Assembly: GCA_002189035.1 (NCBI GenBank)
Contig: NEEC01000464.1
Coordinates: 1 to 24,151, forward strand
DNA: 24,151 bases
Origin: Utricularia gibba
Lineage: Eukaryota > Streptophyta > Magnoliopsida > Lamiales > Lentibulariaceae
Reading direction: 5' to 3'
The notes under the pieces were generated by a model that saw only the letters and a list, made by a program, of their open reading frames with translations, was not told where the DNA came from and did not search any database. Below are positions 1 to 11,680 of the stretch, piece after piece; within the stretch, counting starts at the first letter, position 1; every line of letters begins with the position of its first letter. The position numbers and the translations under genes were made by a program.

Positions 1-50
1 TGTGGATGAGAAAACCATTTGGGGTGCTCATGACATCCTAACTTCAATAA
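1..50 (+). repeat. Partial monomer at window start
   Basis: The window opens inside a unit, at the TGTGGATGAG segment just after the second HindIII site. Nothing before this is visible, so the left boundary of the array lies outside the window. Confidence 0.95.
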
Positions 51-971
51 ATGCATCACGATTTTCGTCGAATAGGACCGATTGGGCTCAGGAGTCGAAC
101 CGAACCTTGGGTCGGACGAACTTCCCAATGAAAGCACCACCACCAAAAACGACAAGCTTTTCCTTCAGAAACCATGTAGGCAGCTGCCGAAAACCCAACG
201 TTAATAAATGGATCACTTTTTTTGCCGGGCTACAAAATGACTATGGGCCCGAGACGACCTCCGGCCGATCCTGTGCCCCTCGAGAGCGCCTCCTCAAATA
301 AAAAGCTGTGGATGAGAAAACCATTTGGGGTGCTCATGACATCCTAACTTCAATAAATGCATCACGATTTTCGTCGAATAGGACCCGATTGGGCTCAGGA
401 GTCGAACCGAACCTTGGGTCCGGACGAACTTCCAATGAAAGCACCCAAAAAACGACAAGCTTTTCCTTCAGAAACATGTAGGCAGCTGCCGAAAACCCAA
501 CGTTAATAAATGGATCACTTTTTTTTCCGGGCTACAAATGACTATGGGCCGAGCCCGACCCGACCTCGGCCCGATCCTGGTGCCCCTCGAGAGCGCCTCC
601 TCAAATATAAAGCTTGTGGATGAGAAAACCATTTGGGGTGCTCATGACATCCTAACTTCAATAAATGCATCACGATTTTCGTCGAATAGGACCCGATTGG
701 GCTCAGGAGTCGAACCGAACCTTGGGTCCGGACGAACTTCCCAATGAAACACCCAAAAAAACGACAAGCTTTTTCCTTCAGAAACCATGTAGGCAGCTGC
801 CGAAAACCCAACGTTAATAAATGGATCACTTTTTTTTGCGGCTACAAATGACTATGGCCCGAGCCCGACCCGACCTCGGCCCGATCCTGTGCCCTCGAGA
901 GCGCCTCCTCAAATAAAAGCTTGTGGTTGAGAAAACCATTTGGGGTGCTCATGACATCCTAACTTCAATAA

Positions 972-1282
972 ATGCATCACGATTTTCGTCGAATAGGACC
1001 CGATTGGGCTCAGGAGTCGAACGAACCTTGGGTCGGATGAACTTCCCAACGAAAGCACCCACCCAAAAACGACAAGCTTTTCCTTCAGAAACAATGTAGG
1101 CAGCTGCCGAAAACCAACGTTAATAAATGGATCACTTTTTTTGCCGGGCTACAAATGACTATGGGCCCGAGCCCGACCGACCTCCGGCCCGATCCTGGTG
1201 CCCCTCGAGAGCGCCTCCTCAAATATAAAGCTTGTGGATGAGAAAACCATTTGGGGTGCTCATGACATCCTAACTTCAATAA
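972..1282 (+). repeat. Subtype-B-like monomer (left block)
   Basis: It is preceded by AAAAGCTTGTGGTTGAG instead of TATAAAGCTTGTGGATGAG. It carries GGATGAAC, AACGAAAGC and a CAATGTAGG variant in place of GGACGAAC, AATGAAAGC and CCATGTAGG. Similar units begin at 2211 and 3135, four and three monomers further on. Confidence 0.7.
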
Positions 1283-2210
1283 ATGCATCACGATTTTCGT
1301 CGAATAGGACCCGATTGGGCTCAGGAGTCGAACCGAACCTTGGGTCCGGACGAACTTCCCAATGAAAGCACCAACCAAAAACGACAAGCTTTTCCTTCAG
1401 AAACCATGTAGCAGCTGCCGAAAACCCAACGTTAATAAATGGATCACTTTTTTTCCGGGCTACAAATGACTATGGGCCCGAGCCCGACCGACCTCCGCCC
1501 GATCCTGGTGCCCCTCGAGAGCGCCTCCTCAAATATAAAGCTTGTGGATGAGAAAACCATTTGGGGTGCTCATGACATCCTAACTTCAATAAATGCATCA
1601 CGATTTTCGTCGAATAGGACCCGATTGGGCTCAGGAGTCGAACCGAACCTTGGGTCCGGACGAACTTCCCAATGAAAGCACCCACCAAAAACGACAAGCT
1701 TTTCCTTCAGAAACCATGTAGGCAGCTGCCGAAAACCCAACGTTAATAAATGGATCACTTTTTTTGCCGGGCTACAAATGACTATGGGCCGAGCGACCCG
1801 ACCTCCGGCCCGATCCTGGTGCCCTCGAGAGCGCCTCCTCAAATAAAAGCTTGTGGATGAGAAAACCATTTGGGGTGCTCATGACATCCTAACTTCAATA
1901 AATGCATCACGATTTTCGTCGAATAGGACCCGATTGGGCTCAGGAGTCGAACCGAACCTTGGGTCCGGACGAACTTCCAATGAAAGCCCAACCAAAAACG
2001 ACAAGCTTTTCCTTCAGAAACCATGTAGGCAGCTGCCGAAAACCAACGTTAATAAATGGATCACTTTTTTTGCCGGGCTACAAATGACTATGGGCCGAGC
2101 CCGACCCGACCTCCGGCCGATCCTGGTGCCCCTCGAGAGCGCCTCCTCAAATATAAAGCTTGTGGATGAGAAAACCATTTGGGGTGCTCATGACATCCTA
2201 ACTTCAATAA

Positions 2211-2521
2211 ATGCATCACGATTTTCGTCGAATAGGACCGATTGGGCTCAGGAGTCGAACCGAACCTTGGGTCCGGATGAACTTCCCAACGAAAGCACCA
2301 CCCAAAAACGACAAGCTTTTCCTTCAGAAACAATGTAGGCAGCTGCCGAAAACCCAACGTTAATAAATGGATCACTTTTTTTGCCGGGCTACAAATGACT
2401 ATGGGCCCGAGCCCGACCGACCTCCGCCCGATCCTGGTGCCCCTCGAGAGCGCCTCCTCAAATATAAAGCTTGTGGATGAGAAAACCATTTGGGGTGCTC
2501 ATGACATCCTAACTTCAATAA
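2211..2521 (+). repeat. Subtype-B-like monomer (left block)
   Basis: It carries GGATGAAC, AACGAAAGC and CAATGTAGG, the same combination as the unit at 972. Its upstream junction is the A-type TATAAAGC, so it looks like a recombinant between subtypes. Confidence 0.65.
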
Positions 2522-3134
2522 ATGCATCACGATTTTCGTCGAATAGGACCGATTGGGCTCAGGAGTCGAACGAACCTTGGGTCCGGACGAACTTCCCAAT
2601 GAAAGCACCCACCAAAAACGACAAGCTTTTCCTTCAGAAACATGTAGGCAGCTGCCGAAAACCCAACGTTAATAAATGGATCACTTTTTTTCCGGCTACA
2701 AATGACTATGGGCCCGAGCCCGACCCGACTCCGGCCCGATCCTGGTGCCCTCGAGAGCGCCTCCTCAAATATAAAGCTTGTGGATGAGAAAACCATTTGG
2801 GGTGCTCATGACATCCTAACTTCAATAAATGCATCACGATTTTCGTCGAATAGGACCCGATTGGGCTCAGGAGTCGAACCGAACCTTGGGTCCGGACGAA
2901 CTTCCCAATGAAAGCACCAACCAAAAACGACAAGCTTTTCCTTCAGAAACCATGTAGGCAGCTGCCGAAAACCCAACGTTAATAAATGGATCACTTTTTT
3001 TGCCGGGCTACAAATGACTATGGGCCCGACGACCCGACCTCCGGCCGATCCTGGTGCCCCTCGAGAGCGCCTCCTCAAATAAAAAGCTTGTGAGAAAACC
3101 ATTTGGGGTGCTCATGACATCCTAACTTCAATAA

Positions 3135-3441
3135 ATGCATCACGATTTTCGTCGAATAGGACCGATTGGGCTCAGGAGTCGAACAGAACCTTGGGTCCGG
3201 ATGAACTTCCAACGAAAGCACCCACCAAAAACGACAAGCTTTCCTTCAGAAACAATGTAGGCAGCTGCCGAAAACCAACGTTAATAAATGGATCACTTTT
3301 TTTGCCGGGCTACAAATGACTATGGGCCGAGCCCGACCGACCTCCGCCCGATCCTGGTGCCCCTCGAGAGCGCCTCCTCAAATATAAAGCTTGTGGATGA
3401 GAAAACCATTTGGGGTGCTCATGACATCCTAACTTCAATAA
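3135..3441 (+). repeat. Subtype-B-like monomer (left block)
   Basis: It carries GAACAGAACC, GGATGAAC, AACGAAAGC and CAATGTAGG. The upstream junction is shortened to AAAAAGCTTGTGAG. GAACAG is otherwise typical of the middle-block B units. Confidence 0.7.
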
Positions 3442-4056
3442 ATGCATCACGATTTTCGTCGAATAGGACCCGATTGGGCTCAGGAGTCGAACCGAACCTT
3501 GGGTCCGGACGAACTTCCCAATGAAAGCACCAACCAAAAACGACAAGCTTTTCCTTCAGAAACCATGTAGGCAGCTGCCGAAAACCAACGTTAATAAATG
3601 GATCACTTTTTTTGCCGGGCTACAAATGACTATGGGCCGAGCGACCGACCTCCGCCCGATCCTGGTGCCCTCGAGAGCGCTCCTCAAATAAAAAGCATGT
3701 GGTTGAGAAAACCATTTGGGGTGCTCATGACATCCTAACTTCAATAAATGCATCACGATTTTCGTCGAATAGGACCCGATTGGGCTCAGGAGTCGAACGA
3801 ACCTTGGGTCCGGACGAACTTCCAATGAAAGCACCCACCAAAAACGACAAGCTTTTCCTTCAGAAACATGTAGCAGCTGCCGAAAACCCAACGTTAATAA
3901 ATGGATCACTTTTTTTCCCGGGCTACAAATGACTATGGGCCGAGCCCGACCCGACCTCCGGCCCGATCCTGGTGCCCCTCGAGAGCGCCTCCTCAAATAT
4001 AAAGCTTGTGGATGAGAAAACCATTTGGGGTGCTCATGACATCCTAACTTCAATAA

Positions 4057-4394
4057 ATGCATCACGATTTTCGTCGAATAGGACCCGATTGGGCTCAGGA
4101 GTCGAACCGAACCTTGGGTCCGGACGAACTTCGAAAGCGACAAGCTTTTCCTTCAGAAACCATGTAGGCAAAAAGCGTTTTTTTCGACAAGCTTTTCCTT
4201 CAGAAAATGTAGGCAGCTGCCGAAAACCCAACGTTAATAAATGGATCACTTTTTTTGCCGGGCTACAAATGACTATGGGCCGAGCCCGACCCGACCTCCG
4301 GCCGATCCTGGTGCCCCTCGAGAGCGCCTCCTCAAATATAAAGCTTGTGGATGAGAAACCATTTGGGGTGCTCATGACATCCTAACTTCAATAA
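4057..4394 (+). repeat. Rearranged 338-bp monomer with internal duplication
   Basis: After GAACTTCG the usual AATGAAAGCACCCAACCAAAAA segment is largely missing. The CGACAAGCTTTTCC stretch occurs twice, starting at 4138 and again at 4185. The copies are joined by a short A5-GCG-T7 stretch (4170-4184) found nowhere else in the window. The first copy runs through CCATGTAGGCA before the break. The unit therefore has an extra HindIII site and combines a deletion, a direct duplication and a small inverted A/T element. Confidence 0.85.
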
Positions 4395-6531
4395 ATGCAT
4401 CAGATTTTCGTCGAATAGGACCGATTGGGCTCAGGAGTCGAACGAACCTTGGGTCCGGACGAACTTCCAACGAAAGCACCCACCCAAAAACGACAAGCTT
4501 TTCCTTCAGAAACATGTAGGCAGCTGCCGAAAACCAACGTTAATAAATGGATCACTTTTTTGCCGGGCTACAAATGACTATGGGCCGAGCCGACCGACTC
4601 CGCCGATCCTGGTGCCCTCGAGAGCGCCTCCTCAAATATAAAGCTTGTGGATGAGAAAACCATTTGGGGTGCTCATGACATCCTAACTTCAATAAATGCA
4701 TCACGATTTTCGTCGAATAGGACCGATTGGGCTCAGGAGTCGAACGAACCTTGGGTCCGGAGAACTTCCCAATGAAAGCACCCACCAAAAACGACAAGCT
4801 TTTCTTCAGAAAAATGTAGGCAGCTGCCGAAAACCCAACGTTAATAAATGGATCACTTTTTTTCCGGGCTACAAATGACTATGGGCCCGAGCCCGACACC
4901 TCCCGGCCCGATCCTGGTGCCCTCGAGAGCGCCTCCTCAAATAAAAGCTTGTGGATGAGAAAACCATTTGGGGTGCTCATGACATCCTAACTTCAATAAA
5001 TGCATCACGATTTTCGTCGAATAGGACCCGATTGGGCTCAGGAGTCGAACAACCTTGGGTCCGGACGAACTTCCCAATGAAAGCACCCAACCAAAAAGAC
5101 AAGCTTTTCCTTCAGAAAATGTAGGCAGCTGCCGAAAACCAACGTTAATAAATGGATCACTTTTTTTGCCGGGCTACAAATGACTATGGCCGAGCGACCG
5201 ACCTCCGGCCCGATCCTGGTGCCCTCGAGAGCGCCTCCTCAAATATAAAGCTTGTGGATGAGAAAACCATTTGGGGTGCTCATGACATCCTAACTTCAAT
5301 AAATGCATCACGATTTTCGTCGAATAGGACCCGATTGGGCTCAGGAGTCGAACCGAACCTTGGGTCCGGACGAACTTCCAATGAAAGCACCCACCCAAAA
5401 ACGACAAGCTTTTCCTTCAGAAACCAGTAGGCAGCTGCCGAAAACCCAACGTTAATAAATGGATCACTTTTTTTCCGGGCTACAAATGACTATGGGCCCG
5501 AGCCGACCCGACTCCGGCCGATCCTGGTGCCCTCGAGAGCGCCTCAAATATAAAGCTTGTGGATGAGAAAACCATTTGGGGTGCTCATGACATCCTAACT
5601 TCAATAAATGCATCACGATTTTCGTCGAATAGGACCGATGGGGCTCAGGAGTCGAACCGAACCTTGGGTCCGGACGAACTTCCCAATGAAAGCACCACCC
5701 AAAAACGACAAGCTTTTCCTTCAGAAACATGTAGCAGCTGCCGAAAACCAACGTTAATAAATGGATCACTTTTTTTGCCGGGCTACAAATGACTATGGGC
5801 CCGAGCCCGACCGACCTCCGCCCGATCCTGGTGCCCTCGAGAGCGCCTCCTCAAATATAAAGCTTGTGGATGAGAAAACATTTGGGGTGCTCATGACATC
5901 CTAACTTCAATAAATGCATCACGATTTTCGTCGAATAGGACCGATTGGGCTCAGGAGTCGAACCGAACTTGGGTCCGGACGAACTTCCCAACGAAAGCAC
6001 CCAACCAAAAACGACAAGCTTTTCCTTCAGAAACCATGTAGGCAGCTGCCGAAACCCAACGTTAATAAATGGATCACTTTTTTTCCCGGGCTACAAATGA
6101 CTATGGGCCCGAGCCGACCCGACCTCCGGCCCGATCCTGGTGCCCCTCGAGAGCGCCTCCTCAAATAAAAAGCTTGTGGATGAGAAAACCATTTGGGGTG
6201 CTCATGACATCCTAACTTCAATAAATGCATCACGATTTTCGTCGAATAGGACCCGATTGGCTCAGGAGTCGAACGAACCTTGGGTCCGGACGAACTTCCC
6301 AATGAAAGCACCCAACCAAAAACGACAAGCTTTTCCTTCAGAAACCATGTAAGCAGCTGCCGAAAACCCAACGTTAATAAATGGATCACTTTTTTTGCCG
6401 GGCTACAAATGACTATGGGCCCGAGCCGACCGACTCCGGCCCGATCCTGGTGCCCGAGAGCGCCTCCTCAAATATAAAGCTTGTGGATGAGAAAACCATT
6501 TGGGGTGCTCATGACATCCTAACTTCAATAA

Positions 6532-6823
6532 ATGCATCACGATTTTCGTCGAATAGGACCCGATTGGGCTCAGGAGTCGAACCGAACCTTGGGTCCGGAC
6601 GAACTTCCCAAAAAACCACCAACCAAAAACGACAAGCTTTTCCTTCAGAAAATGTAGGCAGCTGCCGAAAACCCAACGTTAATAAATGGATCACTTTTTT
6701 TCCGGGCTACAAATGACTATGGGCCCGAGCCCGACCCGACCTCCGGCCCGATCCTGGTGCCCCTCGAGAGCGCCTCCTCAAATATAAAGCTTTGGGGTGC
6801 TCATGACATCCTAACTTCAATAA
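6532..6823 (+). repeat. 292-bp monomer with 19-bp deletion at its right junction
   Basis: At 6788-6795 AAAGC runs straight into TTTGGGGTGC. The intervening TTGTGGATGAGAAAACCAT of a normal unit is absent, which removes the second HindIII site. Short T-rich identity at both deletion edges suggests slippage or microhomology joining. Confidence 0.85.
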
Positions 6824-7741
6824 ATGCATCACGATTTTCGTCGAATAGGACCCGATTGGGCTCAGGAGTCGAACCGAACCTTGGGTCCGGACGAACTTCC
6901 CAATGAAAGCACCAACCAAAAACGACAAGCTTTTCCTTCAGAAACCATGTAGGCAGCTGCGAAAACCCAACGTTAATAAATGGATCACTTTTTTTGCCGG
7001 GCTACAAATGACTATGGGCCAGCCCCGACCCGACCTCCGCCCGATCCTGTGCCTCGAGAGCGCCTCCTCAAATATAAAGCTTGGTGAGAAAACCATTTGG
7101 GGTGCTCATGACATCCTAACTTCAATAAATGCATCACGATTTTCGTCGAATAGGACCGATTGGGCTCAGGAGTCGAACCGAACCTTGGGTCCGGACGAAC
7201 TTCCCAATGAAAGCACCCAACCAAAAACGACAAGCTTTTCCTTCAGAAAAAATGTAGGCAGCTGCCGAAAACCCAACGTTAATAAATGGATCACTTTTTT
7301 GCGGGCTACAAATGACTATGGGCCGAGCCCGACCCGACCTCCGCCCGATCCTGGTGCCCTCGAGAGCGCCTCCTCAAATATAAAGCTTGTGGATGAGAAA
7401 ACCATTTGGGGTGCTCATGACATCCTAACTTCAATAAATGCATCACGATTTTCGTCGAATAGGACCCGATTGGGCTCAGGAGTCGAACCGAACCTTGGGT
7501 CCGGACGAACTTCCCAATGAAAGCACCCAACCAAAAACGACAAGCTTTTCCTTCAGAAAATGTAGGCAGCTGCCGAAAAAACGTTAATAAATGGATCACT
7601 TTTTTTGCCGGGCTACAAATGACTATGGCCCGAGCGACCGACCTCCGGCCCGATCCTGTGCCCCTCGAGAGCGCCTCCTCAAATAAAAGCATGTGGTTGA
7701 GAAAACCATTTGGGGTGCCCATGACATCCTAACTTCAATAA

Positions 7742-7981
7742 ATGTCACGATTTCGTCGAATAGGACCCGATGGGCTCAGAAGTCGAACAGAACCTTGGTC
7801 CGGATGAAAGCACCGAAAAAGTGTAGGCAGCTGCCGAAAACCCAATGTAATAAATGATCACTTTTTTGCGGGCTACAAATGACTATGGTCCCGATCCTGG
7901 TGCCCCTCGAGAGCGCCTCCTCAAATATAAAGCTTGTGGATGAGAAACCATTGGGGTGCTCATGACATCCTAACTTCAAAA
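7742..7981 (+). repeat. Truncated 240-bp B-type monomer with internal deletions
   Basis: The unit keeps B-type markers (CAGAAGTCGAACAG, GGATGAA, GTGTAGG, CCCAATGTAATAA). It has lost material in at least two places. Between 7804 and 7822 the AACGAAAG to CTTTTCCTTCAG part is mostly gone, including the HindIII site. At 7888-7890 TATGG joins TCCCGATCC, so the CCCGA micro-repeat segment is missing. Several single-base losses are added (ATGTCACG, GATTTCG, AAATGATCAC). It sits just before the first recognisable higher-order unit. Confidence 0.85.
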
Positions 7982-9787
7982 ATGCATCGATTTTCGTCGA
8001 ATAGGACCCGATTGGGCTCAGGAGTCGAACCGAACCTTGGGTCCGGCGAACTTCCAATGAAAGCACCCAACCAAAACGACAAGCTTTTCCTTCAGAAACC
8101 ATGTAGGCAGCTGCCGAAAACCAACGTTAATAAATGGATCACTTTTTTTGCGGGCTACAAATGACTATGGGCCCGAGCCGACCCGACCTCCGGCCCGATC
8201 CTGGTGCCCCTCGAGAGCGCCTCCTCAAATAAAAAGCATGTGGTTGAGAAAACCATTTGGGGTGCTCATGACATCCTAACTTCAATAAATGCATCACGAT
8301 TTTCGTCGAATAGACCCGATTGGGCTCAGGAGTCGAACCGAACCTTGGGTCCGGACGAACTTCCCAATGAAAGCACCCAACCAAAAACGACAAGCTTTTC
8401 CTTCAGAAAATGTAGGCAGCTGCCGAAAAACCAACGTTAATAAATGGATCACTTTTTTTGCCGGGCTACAAATGACTATGGGCCCAGCCGACCCGACCTC
8501 CCCGATCCTGGTGCCCCTCGAGAGCGCCTCCTCAAATATAAAGCTTGTGGATGAGAAAACCATTTGGGTGCTCATGACATCCTAACTTCAATAAATGCAT
8601 CACGATTTTCGTCGAATAGGACCCGATTGGGCTCAGGAGTCGAACCGAACCTTGGGTCCGGACCCACCCAACCAAAAACGACAAGCTTTTCCTTCAGAAA
8701 AAATGTAGGCAGCTGCCGAAACCCAACGTTAATAAATGGATCACTTTTTTGGCCGGGCTACAAATGACTATGGGCCCGAGCCCGACCCGACCTCCAGCCC
8801 GATCCTGGTGCCCCTCGAGAGCGCCTCCTCAAATATAAAGCTTGTGGATGAGAAAACCATTTGGGGTGCTCATGACATCCTAACTTCAATAAATGCATCA
8901 CGATTTTCGTCGAATAGGACCCGATTGGGCTCAGGAGTCGAACCGAACCTTGGGTCCGGACGAACTTCCCAATGAAAGCACCCAACCAAAAACGACAAGC
9001 TTTTCCTTCAGAAACCATGTAGGCAGCTGCCGAAAACCAACGTTAATAAATGGATCACTTTTTTTGCCGGGCTACAAATGACTATGGGCCCGAGCGACCC
9101 GACTCCGGCCCGATCCTGGTGCCCCTCGAGAGCGCCTCCTCAAATAAAAAGCTGTGGTGAGAAAAACCATTTGGGGTGCCCATGACATCCTAACTTCAAT
9201 AAATGCATCACGATTTTCGTCGAATAAGACCCGATTGGGCTCAGAAGTCGAACAGAACCTTGGGTCCGGATGAACTCCCCAACGAAAGCACCCACCCAAA
9301 AACGACAAGCTTTTCCTTCAGAAAAATGTAGGCAGCTGCCGAAAACCCAATGTAATAAATGGATCACTTTTTTTCCGGGCTACAAATGACTATGGGCCCG
9401 AGCCCGACCCGACCTCCGCCGATCCTGGTGCCCTCGAGAGCGCCTCCTCAAATATAAAGCTTGTGGATGAGAAAACCATTTGGGGTGCTCATGACATCCT
9501 AACTTCAATAAATGCATCACGATTTTCGTCGAATAGGACCCGATTGGGCTCAGGAGTCGAACCGAACCTTGGGTCCGGACGAACTTCCCAATGAAAGCAC
9601 CCAACCAAAAACGACAAGCTTTTCCTTCAGAAAAATGTAGGCAGCTGCCGAAAACCCAACGTTAATAAATGGATCACTTTTTTTCCCGGGCTACAAATGA
9701 CTATGGGCCCGAGCCCGACCGACCTCCAGCCCGATCCTGGTGCCCTCGAGAGCGCCTCCTCAAATATAAAGCTTGTGGATGAGAAAA
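7948..9787 (+). repeat. Higher-order repeat unit 1 (six monomers, ~1840 bp)
   Basis: It is bounded by the rare CCATTGGGG variant (normal units have CCATTTGGGG) at 7948 and 9788. In order it holds a monomer with ACCAAAACGAC and TTGCGGGC; one preceded by AAAAAGCATGTGGTTGAG; one with AAAAAATGTAGG, TTTGGCCGGG and CTCCAGCCCG; one of plain A type; a B-type unit (9203); and one with TTTCCCGGG. The same ordered markers return in the next two higher-order units. It is the shortest of the three. Confidence 0.65.
9203..9511 (+). repeat. Subtype-B monomer
   Basis: Markers are GTGCCCATGAC upstream, GAATAAGACCC, CAGAAGTCGAACAG, GGATGAACTCCCC, AACGAAAGC, GAAAAATGTAGG and CCCAATGTAATAA. It shows the fullest set of differences from the majority unit. 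Confidence 0.8.
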
Positions 9788-10136
9788 CCATTGGGGTGCT
9801 CATGACATCCTAACTTCAAAAAATGCATCACGATTTTTGTCGAATAGGACCCGATTGGGCTCAGGAGTCGAACCGAACCTTGGGTCCGGACGAACTTCCC
9901 AATGAAAGCACCCAACCAAAACGACAAGCTTTTCCTTCAGAAACCATGTAGGCAGCTGCCGAAAACCCAACGTTAATAAATGGATCACTTTTTTTGCCGG
10001 GCTACAAATGACTATGGGCCCGAGCCCGACCCGACCTCCGGCCCGATCCTGGTGCCCCTCGAGAGCGCCTCCTCAAATAAAAAAGCATGTGGTTGAGAAA
10101 ACCATTTGGGGTGCCATGACATCCTAACTTCAATAA

Positions 10137-10446
10137 ATGCATCACGATTTTCGTCGAATAGACCCGATTGGGCTCAGAAGTCGAACCGAACCTTGGGTCC
10201 GGATGAACTTCCCAACGAAAGCACCCACCAAAAACGACAAGCTTTTCCTTCAGAAAAATGTAGGCAGCTGCCGAAAACCCAACGTAATAAATGGATCACT
10301 TTTTTTGCCGGGCTACAAATGACTATGGGCCCGAGCCCGACCCGACCTCCGGCCCGATCCTGTGCCCCTCGAGAGCGCCTCCTCAAATAAAAGCATTGTG
10401 GTTGAGAAAACCATTTGGGGTGCTCATGACATCCTAACTTCAATAA
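10137..10446 (+). repeat. Subtype-B monomer (start of four-monomer rhythm)
   Basis: It is preceded by AAAAAAGCATGTGGTTGAG and GTGCCATGAC. It carries GAATAGACCC, CAGAAGTCGAACCG, GGATGAAC, AACGAAAGC, AAAAATGTAGG and CCCAACGTAATAA. The next B units follow at 11370, 12609, 13850 and 15083. Confidence 0.8.
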
Positions 10447-11369
10447 ATGCATCACGATTTTCGTCGAATAGGACCCGATTGGGCTCAGGAGTCGAACCGA
10501 ACCTTGGGTCCGGACGAACTTCCCAATGAAACCAACCAAAAAACGACAAGCTTTTCCTTCAGAAAAATGTAGGCAGCTGCCGAAAACCCAACGTTAATAA
10601 ATGGATCACTTTTTTGCCGGGCTACAAATGACTATGGGCCCGAGCCCGACCCGACCTCCCCGATCCTGGTGCCCTCGAGAGCGCCTCTCAAATATAAAGC
10701 TTGTGGATGAGAAAACATTTGGGGTGCTCATGACATCCTAACTTCAATAAATGCATCACGATTTTCGTCGAATAGGACCGATTGGGCTCAGGAGTCGAAC
10801 CGAACCTTGGGTCCGGACGAACTTCCCAATGAAACCACCCAACCAAAAACGACAAGCTTTTCCTTCAGAAAAAATGTAGGCAGCTGCCGAAAACCCAACG
10901 TTAATAAATGGATCACTTTTTTTCCGGGCTACAAATGACTATGGGCCGAGCCCGACCCGACCTCCAGCCCGATCCTGGTGCCCTCGAGAGCGCCTCCTCA
11001 AATATAAAGCTTGTGGATGAGAAAACCATTTGGGGTGCTCATGACATCCTAACTTCAATAAATGCATCACGATTTTCGTCGAATAGGACCCGATTGGCTC
11101 AGGAGTCGAACCGAACCTTGGGTCCGGACGAACTTCCCAATGAAAGCACCCAACCAAAAACGACAAGCTTTTCCTTCAGAAACCATGTAGGCAGCTGCCG
11201 AAAACCAACGTTAATAAATGGATCACTTTTTTTGCCGGGCTACAAATGACTATGGGCCCGAGCGACCCGACCTCCGGCCCGATCCTGTGCCCCTCGAGAG
11301 CGCCTCCTCAAATAAAAAGCATGTGGTTGAGAAAACCATTTGGGGTGCCATGACATCCTAACTTCAATA

Positions 11370-11680
11370 ATGCATCACGATTTTCGTCGAATAAGACCGA
11401 TTGGGCTCAGAAGTCGAACAGAACCTTGGGTCCGGATGAACATCCCAACGAAAGCACCCACCAAAAACGACAAGCTTTTCCTTCAGAAAAAGTGTAGGCA
11501 GCTGCCGAAAACCCAATGTAATAAATGGATCACTTTTTTTGCCGGGCTACAAATGACTATGGGCCCGAGCCCGACCCGACCTCCAGCCCGATCTGGTGCC
11601 CCTCGAGAGCGCCTCCTCAAATATAAAGCTTGTGGATGAGAAAACCATTTGGGGTGCTCATGACATCCTAACTTCAAAAA
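11370..11680 (+). repeat. Subtype-B monomer
   Basis: It is preceded by AAAAAGCATGTGGTTGAG and GTGCCATGAC. It carries GAATAAGACCG, CAGAAGTCGAACAG, GATGAACATCCC, AAAAAGTGTAGG and CCCAATGTAATAA. The last two also occur in the truncated unit at 7742. Confidence 0.8.

Larger units (their letters stand above)
51..7741 (+). repeat. Left block of 25 monomers, indel-rich, mean unit ~308 bp
   Basis: Most units here are 301-311 bp long against 315 bp for the intact unit. The missing bases are mostly single losses in C and G runs, for example AACCCAACG read as AACCAACG, GGGCCCGAGCCC read as GGGCCGAGCCC, and GTGCCCCTC read as GTGCCCTC. Substitutions are fewer and fall at a small set of recurring sites. 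The segment around ATGCATCACGATTTTCGTCG is almost unchanged throughout. Two structural oddities stand out: a rearranged unit of 338 bp (4057-4394) and a 292-bp unit (6532-6823). Either true decay or poor consensus accuracy in the assembly could explain the small deletions. No gene or other element lies in this block. Confidence 0.9.

Noticed and set aside
4170-4184. Intrinsic transcription terminator (A5-GCG-T7)
   Set aside because: The stem is only A/T pairs with a three-base loop, there is no gene upstream, and the sequence appears to be filler at a rearrangement point in a eukaryotic satellite.
6903-7520. A 205-codon open reading frame on the plus strand, and many 60-195-codon frames on both strands
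   Set aside because: All consist of translated satellite. They exist because the unit length is near a multiple of three and because indels shift stops out of frame. They recur in every unit in several frames and strands, with no ribosome-binding or splice context and no recognisable domain.
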